Part shown: positions 34,066-43,074 of the stretch, in pieces
Layout of the letters: every line of letters begins with the position of its first letter
How positions within the stretch are numbered: position 1 is the stretch's first letter
NCBI RefSeq assembly: GCF_008635795.1
Contig: NZ_VWRQ01000008.1
Location: forward strand, 62,001 to 126,000
Direction: 5' to 3'
DNA from: Paenibacillus tepidiphilus
GTDB lineage: Bacteria > Bacillota > Bacilli > Paenibacillales > Paenibacillaceae
Length of the DNA stretch: 64,000 nucleotides
The notes under the pieces: generated by a model
Databases searched by the model: none
What the model saw: only the letters and a program-made list of their open reading frames with translations
Told to the model about the DNA's origin: nothing
Program-made: the position numbers and the translations under genes

Positions 34066-34289
34066 GGCTTCCAAGGGTTAGTCCCTCCAAGCAAGCCAGA
34101 GAAAGTACCGCGAAACGGGAAATAGAGGCGCCTGCGTCTACATCCATGGAGAGATGTAAAAAATATTGGAGGAATCCGATGATATGCACAAATTGTACAC
34201 ATTTACCCTAAAATTTGTGATATTTTATACCGTTATAAATGGTAGGATGGCTGCTGGGAAATCTGCATACTCATCCGGGAGGTGATCGT

Positions 34290-35453
34290 TTGAACAATAG
34301 GCTTATACAAGCCGCTGGCATTCTCTTAGTACTCCTCTTGCTGGTCTCCTGTAAGGGTGGCAATGGTAAGGATATAGATAATAGCGGTCCGGGGAACCCG
34401 GACATCGAAGCATCTGCCGGCCCTGTGCCGTCGCGGCAGCCGGCGCATGTAAGCCACAGCCGGGAGGAAAGGGAGTTGCTGGCTTTTATTGATAAAGAGC
34501 TGACAGGTCCTTACGGCGTGTACACCAATCTTGCAGAAAGCGCACAGTCGGGAGAAGCCGCCACAGGGCATGAGGTGCTTAGTGAATCGGCATCGCTGAT
34601 GATGCAAAGCGCAGTGCAAAGGGGCGAGCGGGAACGGTTCGTGCAGGTTTGGGAGCAGGCGCAGGAGATATTCGATATGGAGGGCGGATTCAGCTACCGT
34701 TACAGTCCAAAGTACAGCAGGCAATATTCTGTCAACGCTGCGGTCGATGATCTCAGGCTGATCGGGGCGCTGGTAGCCGCAGGAGAGACCTTTCAGGATA
34801 GCAGCTTCACACAGGCGGCGGAGCGGTATGGACAGAGATTTTATAATATGAATGTGAAAAATGGCTATATGTATGACTTATATGACAATATTTACAATAA
34901 TACCAACAACTATATAACTTTGTGTTATATTAATCTGGATGTATTGCGAAATTTGTCGATTCCTAGCGATGATCGCGGGATTCTGCTGCATAATATGACC
35001 GGAATATTGGAAGACGGCTATATCTCGGATGACTTTCCGTTCTATGAGACACGGTTCGATTACGAGAGCGGGACATACCGCTCCGAAACTATAAATACGG
35101 TGGAATCGCTGCTCAGCATTCTGCATTTGACCGAAATGGGGAGACATAATCCGCAGAGCATCCGCTTCATTAACGAGCGGGTAGATGCGGGCACGCTTTA
35201 CGGGCAGTACCGGCGGGACGGGGTGCCGGCAAACGATATCCGTTCTACAGCGATTTATGCACTGGCGGCGATGATCGGCCGGGAGGCCGGTGATGAAGGC
35301 TTGTACCGCCGCAGCATTGAACGGATGAACGAATTCCGGATTACCGACGAGGCAAGCCCGCTCTACGGCGGATTCGGAAATGTGGAGACCGGAGAGGCAT
35401 ATTCTTTTGACAATCTGATGGCACTGTCGGCTTATTCCTATACCCCACAATGA
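34290..35453 (+). CDS. ydaJ: YdaJ-like exported lipoprotein, glycoside hydrolase family 8-like fold
   Basis: The 387-residue protein has a lipoprotein signal (LLLLVSC near residue 20) and a mature domain of repeated helices with GH8-like landmarks (SESASLMMQSAVQRGERERFVQVWEQ; AVDDLRLIGALV; TINTVESLLSILHLTEMG). GH8 enzymes and relatives cut beta-1,4-glucans, and YdaJ of B. subtilis is of this type. It is the first gene of a polysaccharide synthesis operon and probably trims or releases the polymer, like BcsZ in cellulose systems. TTG start at 34290 with GGGAGGTGAT upstream. The spacer before it (34066-34289) is AT-rich and probably holds the operon promoter. The gene is somewhat more AT-rich than the following ones. 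Confidence 0.8.
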   Translation: MNNRLIQAAGILLVLLLLVSCKGGNGKDIDNSGPGNPDIEASAGPVPSRQPAHVSHSREERELLAFIDKELTGPYGVYTNLAESAQSGEAATGHEVLSESASLMMQSAVQRGERERFVQVWEQAQEIFDMEGGFSYRYSPKYSRQYSVNAAVDDLRLIGALVAAGETFQDSSFTQAAERYGQRFYNMNVKNGYMYDLYDNIYNNTNNYITLCYINLDVLRNLSIPSDDRGILLHNMTGILEDGYISDDFPFYETRFDYESGTYRSETINTVESLLSILHLTEMGRHNPQSIRFINERVDAGTLYGQYRRDGVPANDIRSTAIYALAAMIGREAGDEGLYRRSIERMNEFRITDEASPLYGGFGNVETGEAYSFDNLMALSAYSYTPQ

Positions 35454-35474
35454 AGTGAATGAAGGTGACCCCGC

Positions 35475-37034
35475 ATGAATGGCAACCTGGTAAAAACAAC
35501 GCTGCGGCAGAGCATCCTGCTTGCCGGTCTCCGCATTTCGCCCGCCGCTCTGGCGGCATCCGGAGTACTGCTGATTGCTTTCGTGGCCCTGTTCGTCCCC
35601 CCGTTTATCGGGATGGCCGACAACGGCGACTTTTTCCGCATTATATACAGCAACGGGCTGTACTTTAATGCTCCGGATTACGACAGCCAGTATTTTGGCT
35701 ATTTTGTCCGCCAGTTCGGCATCTTTCAATATTACAACGAGAACGGCACGATGCTGCAGTCCTCGCAGTCGCTCTTTATCAAGCTGGCGATCGGGCTGAA
35801 CAAGCTGTTTTACAGCAGTGAAGTGTTCGATATCCGCTTTCAGGCGGCTATTTATCTGGTGCTTTATGTGGCGGCTGTTTATCTGCTGGTGGAGGGACTC
35901 ACTTGCCGGATGACCCGCAGGCGGGGGATGGTGGTGGCGGCGATTGCCGTCTTGATCTTCGGTGATACGGGGTACACGGCCTACTTCAGCTCCTTCTTCG
36001 GCGAGAGCATCGTGATGATTATGATGATGTTTGTGTTTGCAGCATGGCTGCTGCTGTACCGGGGACGGTACAACGATTATGCGCTGCTGTTCCTGCTGCT
36101 GATCAGCACGCTGATCCTGACGACCTCCAAGCAGCAGAATGCGCCGGTGGGCGTCATTGTCGCCGCGCTGTCTGTTTCGCTCTTCTGGATCCGCAAGGAG
36201 CGGCTGTTCCGCTGGCTGACAGGAGCCTCTGCGGCTGCGATGCTGCTGGCGGGTGTGGCGACCTATGTGAGCATTTCCGATGAATTCGTCAACATCAACC
36301 AGTATCACGCCATGACCCGCGGGGTGCTGCTGATGTCCGACAATCCGGAGTCGGCGCTGGAGTCCTTCGGGATGAACAAGCAGTTTGCCATTCTAAAAGA
36401 GAATACGTATTACGACCAGTACGGTACGGCGGATGTGAAGTCGGATATTCTGCAGCAGGACTTCTTCAATCGCTACGGCTTCGTATCGATTCTGAAATAT
36501 TATGCGGCCCATCCGGACCAGTTCGGGAAGATTCTCGATACGGCGGCGGAAAGCGCCTATACGATCAAGCCGGCGGCAATGGGCAATTATGAGCAGGCGG
36601 CCGGCCATGAATTCCGGGCGCAAAGCCATTTCTTCACCCTTTACAGCATGCTGAAGGCAAATCTGGCGCCCAAGACATTCAGCTTCATTCTGCTCTGGAT
36701 GGCTGTTACGGTCGGCATCTATATGCCCTCCTTCGTACATGCCGCCAAGCAGCGCGATGCCAGGGGCATGCAGCGCCTGGTGCTGATTACTGCCGCCATG
36801 CTCGTCGGCTTATCGGGAATCTTCGTCTCGATTATCGGTGCGGGGGACGCCGATATTGCCAAGCATGAGTTCCTGTTCACCTTCTCGTTCGACCTGATAA
36901 TCCTCCTGACGGTGTCCGGTGTAGCCGGCCGTCTGTTCACCTCCGCAGAACGCAAGCTGCCGGCAGCTATTGCGCCGCGTCCGGGACCGTCTGCCGGAGA
37001 GAGACCGGCTTCCGGCAAGGGTGTGAGTATATGA
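35475..37034 (+). CDS. Multi-spanning membrane protein in the exopolysaccharide operon (GT-C/WsfD-like candidate)
   Basis: A 519-residue protein with about ten or more membrane helices and a large outside loop (about 265-395) rich in aromatic and acidic residues. The first loop reads MADNGDFFRIIYSNGLYF, with acidic residues in the position where GT-C glycosyltransferases keep catalytic Asp/Glu. The family assignment is uncertain; it recalls membrane hexosyltransferases such as WsfD. It has no counterpart in the B. subtilis ydaJKLMN operon as I remember it. Its stop overlaps the ydaL-like start by 4 bp (ATGA), so it is an integral part of this operon. Confidence 0.65.
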   Translation: MNGNLVKTTLRQSILLAGLRISPAALAASGVLLIAFVALFVPPFIGMADNGDFFRIIYSNGLYFNAPDYDSQYFGYFVRQFGIFQYYNENGTMLQSSQSLFIKLAIGLNKLFYSSEVFDIRFQAAIYLVLYVAAVYLLVEGLTCRMTRRRGMVVAAIAVLIFGDTGYTAYFSSFFGESIVMIMMMFVFAAWLLLYRGRYNDYALLFLLLISTLILTTSKQQNAPVGVIVAALSVSLFWIRKERLFRWLTGASAAAMLLAGVATYVSISDEFVNINQYHAMTRGVLLMSDNPESALESFGMNKQFAILKENTYYDQYGTADVKSDILQQDFFNRYGFVSILKYYAAHPDQFGKILDTAAESAYTIKPAAMGNYEQAAGHEFRAQSHFFTLYSMLKANLAPKTFSFILLWMAVTVGIYMPSFVHAAKQRDARGMQRLVLITAAMLVGLSGIFVSIIGAGDADIAKHEFLFTFSFDLIILLTVSGVAGRLFTSAERKLPAAIAPRPGPSAGERPASGKGVSI

Positions 37035-38566
37035 AGCGGCTGGCCATTGTCTTACTGGCTCTGCTGATCCTGTCGCCCGTGTTGATGCCCTCTTCGTCCG
37101 CGCGTGCGGCTGGGGGAGAGCGGGTGCTTCTGCTGTATGATAGTCTCGCTGCCGGAACGGAGAAGGCTGGCAACATCGCAGAGCTGCAGCGGCTGCTGGC
37201 CGCTTATAGTGCAGAGGTCACCCTGCTGGGGCTTGATGAATACCAGGCGGGGCAAATGAATGCCTATTCCCGGGTAATTACTGTTATGAACACGGGTGAG
37301 ATAGATTCCATAAAGCCGGAATATGCAGAGGATGTGGCCGCGTTTCATGGCAAGCTGCTGCATATCGGCTATCACGCGCCGGATGTGCTGCGTGAGGCAA
37401 TGTCCCTGAAGACGGAAGTGTATCCCGGAACCCGTGCCAGCTTATCCATCGGAGGGATTGACGGCTTGGACCTGAATGCCGCCGATATGCCCTATATCGT
37501 TTCCTTCCGGGGCGTGCGGTCGTTCGGGAGCCTGTCATTTGAAGACGGCGGTGTAGAGGCGCCTTTTGCCGTAAGCGAAGGCAGCTACACGTATGTTCCG
37601 TACTTTCAGGGTAGGGCCGGTCTGCTGGGCATGAGCTATGTGCTGCGGGACTGGTTCGGGGCCACAGCTGCACCGCATACCTATCTCGTGCTGCGGGAGA
37701 TTTATCCGTTCTCCGATCTGGAGCTGCTGGAGGAAACGGCGGAACGCCTGTATGACAGCGGCATCCCGTTCGTAGCCAGCGTGCGGCCGGTGTTCGGGAA
37801 TCATGATTTCCCGGCTATGGAGCGGTATGCGGAGGCACTGCGGATGGTGCAGTCCTATAACGGCAGCATTCTTATCAATGCTCCGGCGGTGCGGCCGCCG
37901 ATCAACAGCAGCGACCGCACGCTGCACGGCAAGATGAGCACCTTCATTGATGTATTGGCCGGAGCGGACATCGCTCCGCTCGGCATCGCCGCCGAGAACT
38001 ACTGGACCTACGACAAGGAATATGCAACGGCAGGGATGGGCTTCTTCGATTCGGCCGTGCTGTTCCCGGATGAGCAGGTCTTCTATATGGAACAGACCAA
38101 TGTTTCCAGGGCGTTCGCCTCCAGTGTATATACCATGAATTTGGAGGAGCTGTCCGCCTTGCCGCATGCCGGCAAGGCGCGGCCGCAGCTGCCGCTGGAT
38201 ACGGCGGTGACGCTGGAGCTGCCGCAGACAGAGGCGGAGCTGGAAGCCATGCTGCAGCGGCTGCAGGAGAGCTGGATTGATTTTGCCGATTTCAGGCAGG
38301 GCATCCACCGGGTGGAGACTGAGAACAACACGATTAGCTCATCCGGCGGAGTGATTACCCTTAACGGTGCAGCCTTGAACGTCGGGTATTCCCCGCAGGC
38401 GATCGACGGCAATTACCAGTACCAGGAGGATCAGAAGGTCAGCTTCGCGAGGCTGTTCAGTGTGCAGAGCACCTTTTTTATCGTGGTGATTATTGCCGCA
38501 CTGCTGCTGTTCGGCGGGCTTCTCCTGATCGGCCGCAGGCTATACCTGAAGAAATATTTGAAATAA
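37031..38566 (+). CDS. ydaL: YdaL-like membrane-anchored DUF2334 (deacetylase-fold) protein
   Basis: The 511-residue protein has a signal peptide (ending about SSARAAGG), a large outside domain and one C-terminal membrane helix (FFIVVIIAALLLFGGLLLIG). The outside part matches the DUF2334 group, relatives of polysaccharide deacetylases: an N-terminal Rossmann-like region (VLLLYDSLAAGTEKAGNIAELQRLL), then LVLREIYPFSDLELLEETAERLYDSGIPFVASVRPVF and GNHDFPAMERYAEALR. An acetyl-glycan-modifying role outside the cell is a family-level inference. It is translationally coupled to the preceding membrane protein and followed by the glycosyltransferase gene 26 bp later. Confidence 0.82.
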   Translation: MKRLAIVLLALLILSPVLMPSSSARAAGGERVLLLYDSLAAGTEKAGNIAELQRLLAAYSAEVTLLGLDEYQAGQMNAYSRVITVMNTGEIDSIKPEYAEDVAAFHGKLLHIGYHAPDVLREAMSLKTEVYPGTRASLSIGGIDGLDLNAADMPYIVSFRGVRSFGSLSFEDGGVEAPFAVSEGSYTYVPYFQGRAGLLGMSYVLRDWFGATAAPHTYLVLREIYPFSDLELLEETAERLYDSGIPFVASVRPVFGNHDFPAMERYAEALRMVQSYNGSILINAPAVRPPINSSDRTLHGKMSTFIDVLAGADIAPLGIAAENYWTYDKEYATAGMGFFDSAVLFPDEQVFYMEQTNVSRAFASSVYTMNLEELSALPHAGKARPQLPLDTAVTLELPQTEAELEAMLQRLQESWIDFADFRQGIHRVETENNTISSSGGVITLNGAALNVGYSPQAIDGNYQYQEDQKVSFARLFSVQSTFFIVVIIAALLLFGGLLLIGRRLYLKKYLK

Positions 38567-38592
38567 TATCACCCTGAAAGCAGGCGATCCTC

Positions 38593-39843
38593 ATGACGAT
38601 TCCAGACGTGCTGATGGTGATTGCGGTCATTTGCATCTGGTCCTTGCTGCTGGTGAATGTAGCACTGATCATCGCGGGGTATTTATATTACATCCAGACC
38701 GAAGCGGAAGAGTTGCCCGAGATCAAGGGAGGGTATCCGTTCGTCTCGATTATGGTGCCGGCCCACAACGAGGGGAAAGTGATCGGGCGGACGGTGGAAT
38801 CGCTGCTCGCACTGGATTATCCCCATGACCGGTACGAGATTATAGTCATTAATGATAATTCGGCAGATAACAGCGCCGGGCTGCTGGAGGCGATTCAGCA
38901 GAAATATCCGGAACGTAACCTGCTGGTGATCAATACGGATGCGGTCACGGGCGGCAAAGGCAAATCCAATGCGCTTAATATCGGTTTTACCCGCAGCAAG
39001 GGGGAGCTGATCGCCATCTATGATGCCGACAATACGCCGGAGCGGCCGGCGCTGAGGATTCTGGTGGCCGAAATTACGGCTGATCCGCGGCTGGGGGCGG
39101 TCATCGGCAAATTCCGCACCCGCAACCGTGATGCCAGTCTGATGACCCGGTTCATCAATATTGAGACGTTATCGTTTCAATGGATGGCTCAGGCAGGACG
39201 ATGGAAGCTGTTCAAGCTGTGCACGATCCCCGGGACCAACTATATTATGCGGCGGTCGATTGTGGAGGAGGTCGGCGGCTGGGACGTCAAGGCGCTGGCC
39301 GAGGACACAGAAATCAGCTTCCGTATCTACCGCATGGGCTACCGGATCAAATTCCAGCCGAAGGCGGTGACCTGGGAGCAGGAGCCGCAGACGGTAAAGG
39401 TCTGGTTCCGGCAGCGGACCCGCTGGGCCAAAGGCAATGTCTACGTCATTGTGAAGAACCTTCCGCTCCTCCTGGACCGGAAGGCAGCCAAGATCCGCTT
39501 CGATATTCTCTACTATCTGTCGATCTATTTCCTGCTGCTGCTCTCGCTCCTGACATCCGACGCGCTGCTGGTGCTGCATGCCATGGGATATGTGCATACT
39601 ACCATTGCCGGACTGAGCAGCTTCCTGTGGCTGCTGGCCATTCTTCTGTTCGTGGTCGGTGTCTTCATTACACTGACAACAGAGAAAGGCGAGATGAGCT
39701 TCTCCAATCTGGGGATTATCATGCTGATGTATGTCTCTTACTGCCAGCTGTGGATGGTAGTGGCGGCCAACGGAATGTTTAATTATATCAAAGACACTAT
39801 TTTTAAGCGGGAAGCCAAATGGTACAAGACGGAACGCTTCTGA
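38593..39843 (+). CDS. ydaM: YdaM-like processive family-2 glycosyltransferase
   Basis: The 416-residue protein is a BcsA/HasA-type synthase: one N-terminal helix, a cytosolic GT2 domain and three to four C-terminal helices. Catalytic landmarks are VPAHNEGKVIGRTVESLL, VINDNSADN (first Asp region), IYDADNTPE (DxD), ALAEDTEISFR (TED-like general base) and QRTRWAKGN (QxxRW acceptor/product motif). It should polymerise a nucleotide-sugar into a beta-linked polysaccharide and pass it through the membrane. No PilZ domain is attached, so c-di-GMP control would have to come from another protein, here the YdaK-like gene product. Confidence 0.92.
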   Translation: MTIPDVLMVIAVICIWSLLLVNVALIIAGYLYYIQTEAEELPEIKGGYPFVSIMVPAHNEGKVIGRTVESLLALDYPHDRYEIIVINDNSADNSAGLLEAIQQKYPERNLLVINTDAVTGGKGKSNALNIGFTRSKGELIAIYDADNTPERPALRILVAEITADPRLGAVIGKFRTRNRDASLMTRFINIETLSFQWMAQAGRWKLFKLCTIPGTNYIMRRSIVEEVGGWDVKALAEDTEISFRIYRMGYRIKFQPKAVTWEQEPQTVKVWFRQRTRWAKGNVYVIVKNLPLLLDRKAAKIRFDILYYLSIYFLLLLSLLTSDALLVLHAMGYVHTTIAGLSSFLWLLAILLFVVGVFITLTTEKGEMSFSNLGIIMLMYVSYCQLWMVVAANGMFNYIKDTIFKREAKWYKTERF

Positions 39844-39894
39844 CGCCTGCCGGCCAGGCAGGTACAAGCAAATGAGGATACAGGAGAGAACAAC

Positions 39895-42003
39895 ATGAAC
39901 AAAAAACACCTGATGATCTGGGCGCTCTGCCTCGTGCTTGTCCTGCTGCAAGCCGCTGCGGTCCAGGCCGCCCCCGCAGCTTCGGGCAGCGGCAGCCTGT
40001 CCTACGAGACCGGGTTTACCGGCAGCGCCAATGCGCTGTCGGGCACGGAGGCGCAGCAGCAATTCTTCACGGTCATGGATTACTGGCAGGTTCAGGCGGT
40101 GACGGTGGAGCTGCACTTTCAGCTCTCCCAGCTGACCGAGGAACAGCGCTCCAGCGTGACGCTGTCGCTGAACGGAAGTCCGTTCTATTCCTTCCGGCCT
40201 TCCCTGCAGAATAATGGAGAGCAGACCGTACGCGTTGCGGCGCCGGTAGGCTTCCTGAAGAAAGGCGTGAACACGCTCGAGATTCAGGGCTCCCTGCAGG
40301 CGATGACAGAACCGGAGTCGGCCGGCCATGTGCTCTGCAATGTCAACGAATCTCCGGACAATTGGCTGCATCTGTACAACACCTCCAGCATTGCCGTGAA
40401 GTATACGGAACGGCCGCTTGCCGGAGGCATCAGCGAATTCAATACACGCTTCTCGGGGATCGACACGGTATCGCGCAACCAGAGCATCGTGACCGTGCCC
40501 GAGAATGCTTCGGGACCTGAGCTGGAAGCTGCCACATATGCCCTGTCGGGGATGGTGAAGGCGAACATGCTCACCGATAAGACCATTCCGCTGCTGCCTT
40601 ACCGGAGCGATACCATAGCCGATAAGAAAGCTGTTGTCCTGGTTGCGATGTACGACCGGCTGCCGGCGGGGCTTCAGGCTAAGCTGGATACCACCGCCGA
40701 TCTCGGCGCACAGGCGCTGATTCAGCTGGTGAACAAGGAGACCGCGCCGACGCTGGTGGTAACCTCCAAGGATGAGAGTCTGCTGATTAAAGCAGGCCGG
40801 CTGCTGGCGAATCAGGAACTGGTCTCACAGCTCAGCGGGGAGCTCAAGCGCGTTGACGGTTCAACCCGGATAGAGCAGGGCGTGACACCGATCAGCAGGA
40901 CGATTGCGTTCACCGAAACAGGCGATAGGCTCAGCGGGCCGAACCACCGGGAGCAGACGTATTATATACAGCTTCCGGCTAATCGCTCCATTGCTGATTC
41001 CGGGCAGATCAGTCTCGATTTCCGCTATGCGCAGAATCTCGACTTCGAGCGCTCGCTGATAACGGTCAGCATCAACGACACGCCTATCGGGAGCAAGAAG
41101 CTGCAGAAAGAGCTGGCGAACGGGGATACGCTGAATTTAACCGTACCCAAGAATCTGGATGTATCGGGGAATTTCTCGGTCAGGGTAGCCTTTGATCTGG
41201 AGATGGAGGGCAATGCATGTACGCCGAACACTGAAGAAATGCCATGGGCTTACATCAGCAAGGAATCGGCGATGCAGTTGAACACCAAGGACCGTACGGA
41301 GCTGCTGTTCAACAACTATCCGTATCCCTTCCTGCGCGATGAGATCTATAACCATGTGGCGGTCGTATTGCCGCAGGACATGGATGACTACACCTATCGT
41401 ACACTCGGCGGCCTGTTCAATCTGCTTGGACGGTATACCGGCGGCAACACCGGAGATGTGCATTATTATACCGATGACGTCTCCGCCGACAATCTCAAGA
41501 ACAACAATGTGATCGCCATCGGTTCTTTTGCGAACAATAAAGTGATCCGCGATAACAACGACAAGCTGTATTTCAAGTTCAGCGATGACGGCTCCACCCT
41601 GCTCTCCAATGAGAAAATGAGCATTGAGGAGACATACGGCAGCGGAATCGGCAGCCTGCAGCTGCTCGAATCGCCTTATGCCGGCGGCATGGGCTTTCTG
41701 GCTGTGACAGGTGTGCAGGGCGAGAACGTGTTTCGCGCTGCGCAGCTGCTGTCTACCGAGTCCGGTAAATGGAAGGTGTTCGGCGACGGCGTAGCGGTAG
41801 ACAAAGACGGAAAGGTCGGCGCCTACCGCTTCAAGATTACAGCGGCGGCAGAAGGGGAATCCGCGCTGGACCAGATTAAGGACCGGCCGGAAGTGCTCGG
41901 GTTCGTGGCGGCCGTTGTCCTGGCCGTGGCCCTGGTGCTTGTGGCCCTGCTGCTGCTGCTGCGCAAACATCTGAAGAAACGTGGTGATAAGCGTGAACCG
42001 TAA
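39895..42003 (+). CDS. ydaN: YdaN-like, BcsB-type polysaccharide synthase accessory protein
   Basis: The 702-residue protein has a signal peptide (ending about AVQAAPAAS), a long outside region with repeated beta-sandwich plus alpha/beta modules, and a C-terminal membrane helix (VLGFVAAVVLAVALVLVALLLLL) followed by a Lys/Arg-rich tail. Recognisable BcsB-like stretches are SVTLSLNGSPFYSF..., the jelly-roll NTLEIQG and a second copy SLITVSINDTPIGSKKLQKEL with NFSVRVAFDLEMEGNACTPN. BcsB-type proteins bind and guide the polymer as it leaves the synthase. Its length is nearly that of B. subtilis YdaN. The final helix probably packs against the YdaM-like synthase. Confidence 0.88.
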   Translation: MNKKHLMIWALCLVLVLLQAAAVQAAPAASGSGSLSYETGFTGSANALSGTEAQQQFFTVMDYWQVQAVTVELHFQLSQLTEEQRSSVTLSLNGSPFYSFRPSLQNNGEQTVRVAAPVGFLKKGVNTLEIQGSLQAMTEPESAGHVLCNVNESPDNWLHLYNTSSIAVKYTERPLAGGISEFNTRFSGIDTVSRNQSIVTVPENASGPELEAATYALSGMVKANMLTDKTIPLLPYRSDTIADKKAVVLVAMYDRLPAGLQAKLDTTADLGAQALIQLVNKETAPTLVVTSKDESLLIKAGRLLANQELVSQLSGELKRVDGSTRIEQGVTPISRTIAFTETGDRLSGPNHREQTYYIQLPANRSIADSGQISLDFRYAQNLDFERSLITVSINDTPIGSKKLQKELANGDTLNLTVPKNLDVSGNFSVRVAFDLEMEGNACTPNTEEMPWAYISKESAMQLNTKDRTELLFNNYPYPFLRDEIYNHVAVVLPQDMDDYTYRTLGGLFNLLGRYTGGNTGDVHYYTDDVSADNLKNNNVIAIGSFANNKVIRDNNDKLYFKFSDDGSTLLSNEKMSIEETYGSGIGSLQLLESPYAGGMGFLAVTGVQGENVFRAAQLLSTESGKWKVFGDGVAVDKDGKVGAYRFKITAAAEGESALDQIKDRPEVLGFVAAVVLAVALVLVALLLLLRKHLKKRGDKREP

Positions 42004-42844
42004 CCGCGGGCTGATGTCGGATGCCGGATTTCTTGCCTTTCTGGTGCTTGTATTTATCTGCATTCTCTTCATCGGCGGAATGCCGGGGGATTACATGCAG
42101 AATATCATTATTCTGACGATCGCCTTTCTGCTGGCCCTGGTTACCTATTTCACCACGGTCACAGCGGGCCTGACGCTGAATCTGGCGTTCATCTTCGTCT
42201 ACGGGTTCTATATAGTCTACCGTACGGTAACGCTGGGTGAGACCATTGGCCTGCATACCTATTTCTGGCTGATCATGACCCCGCTGCTCACAGTCGCGCT
42301 ATGGTTCTTTACCACCGCCAGCCGGGAGCTGCAGACGGAGAATGAGCAGCTGAAGAAGCGGATGTCCAGCCTCGCAGCGGTGGATGAGAATACCGACCTG
42401 CGCAACAGCGTCTCCTTCCAGAAGGATACGCAGCTGTTCACAGGCATTTCCGTCCGTTACGGCATTCCGCTTACGCTGCTGGTCATCAAGGTGAAATACT
42501 GGAGCGAGATCCGCCGGCTGATTCCGGGGGATCAGCTGTCGGAGGCGGTCTACGATGTCTCCCAGCTTAGCCAGTCCAGCATCCGCACCAATGATGCGCT
42601 GTATTTGCTCGACAAGGAAGAAGCAACCTGGGGGCTGCTGCTCTTCACGGATAACGAAGGGGCGAAGGTGGTGATCGAGCGGATAAAGGTGCGGCTTCAG
42701 CAGCTCAACGATACGGAATTCTCCGGCAAGTACAAGGTCAGCCTTGGGCTGAAGATCGGAGCTGTGGAATACAATGCGGATACGATCGAGAGCCCGCTCC
42801 ACTTCATTGTGGAGGCCAAGAAGCAGCTCGAGTATGATGTGTAA
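41993..42844 (+). CDS. ydaK: YdaK-like membrane protein with degenerate GGDEF domain (c-di-GMP receptor)
   Basis: The 283-residue protein has four membrane helices (about residues 11-110), a short coiled coil and a GGDEF-fold domain. The catalytic GGDEF is replaced by DKEEA (207-211), so it cannot make c-di-GMP. The inhibitory-site motif RxxD is intact (Arg198-Thr-Asn-Asp201) at the canonical distance of five residues before the signature. This is the arrangement described for B. subtilis YdaK, a c-di-GMP-binding receptor for the yda exopolysaccharide. It overlaps ydaN by 11 bp. GTG 41993 is preferred because GGTGAT lies a few bases upstream and gives the same length I recall for YdaK. Confidence 0.88.
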   Translation: MNRNRGLMSDAGFLAFLVLVFICILFIGGMPGDYMQNIIILTIAFLLALVTYFTTVTAGLTLNLAFIFVYGFYIVYRTVTLGETIGLHTYFWLIMTPLLTVALWFFTTASRELQTENEQLKKRMSSLAAVDENTDLRNSVSFQKDTQLFTGISVRYGIPLTLLVIKVKYWSEIRRLIPGDQLSEAVYDVSQLSQSSIRTNDALYLLDKEEATWGLLLFTDNEGAKVVIERIKVRLQQLNDTEFSGKYKVSLGLKIGAVEYNADTIESPLHFIVEAKKQLEYDV

Positions 42845-43052
42845 TATAAATAAGCTAAACAGACAGGCGAGGGGCGAATGGAATGCCCTTCGCCTGTTTG
42901 TGTCCGGGCTGGACCGGCATGCCTGGCTGTACTACAATAAGTTCAACTTAATGTCCGTGCAGTCAGGACAGCAGCGGGATACCCGGGTCATGGACGAGAA
43001 GAAGGAGGGGCAGTCGCTGCTGATTGACGGCGGCACCGTGAGAGCGCTCTAA
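42837..43052 (+). CDS. Doubtful small reading frame behind ydaK
   Basis: A 71-codon frame starting inside the end of the ydaK-like gene. Its downstream part (SGLDRHAWLYYNKFNLMSVQSG to the end) has G/C at most third positions, as real genes here do. It ends 22 bp before the next gene, just ahead of that gene's ribosome site. However, it reads through a terminator-like hairpin (42863-42897), lacks a well-placed ribosome site and matches no family known to me. It may be a remnant of a larger gene. Confidence 0.3.
   Translation: MCNINKLNRQARGEWNALRLFVSGLDRHAWLYYNKFNLMSVQSGQQRDTRVMDEKKEGQSLLIDGGTVRAL
42863..42900 (+). terminator. Terminator-like hairpin after the yda-like operon
   Basis: A 13-bp stem (42863-42875 with 42885-42897, one G-T pair, 9-nt loop) is followed by only a short, interrupted T stretch (TTTGTGT). 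It may be a leaky terminator. Confidence 0.55.
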
Positions 43053-43074
43053 AGAAGAGAGGAGAGTCCGCTGA

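Noticed and set aside
34066..34289. c-di-GMP riboswitch ahead of the exopolysaccharide operon
   Set aside because: Looked for because of the c-di-GMP link; none of the conserved GEMM-type blocks is present.
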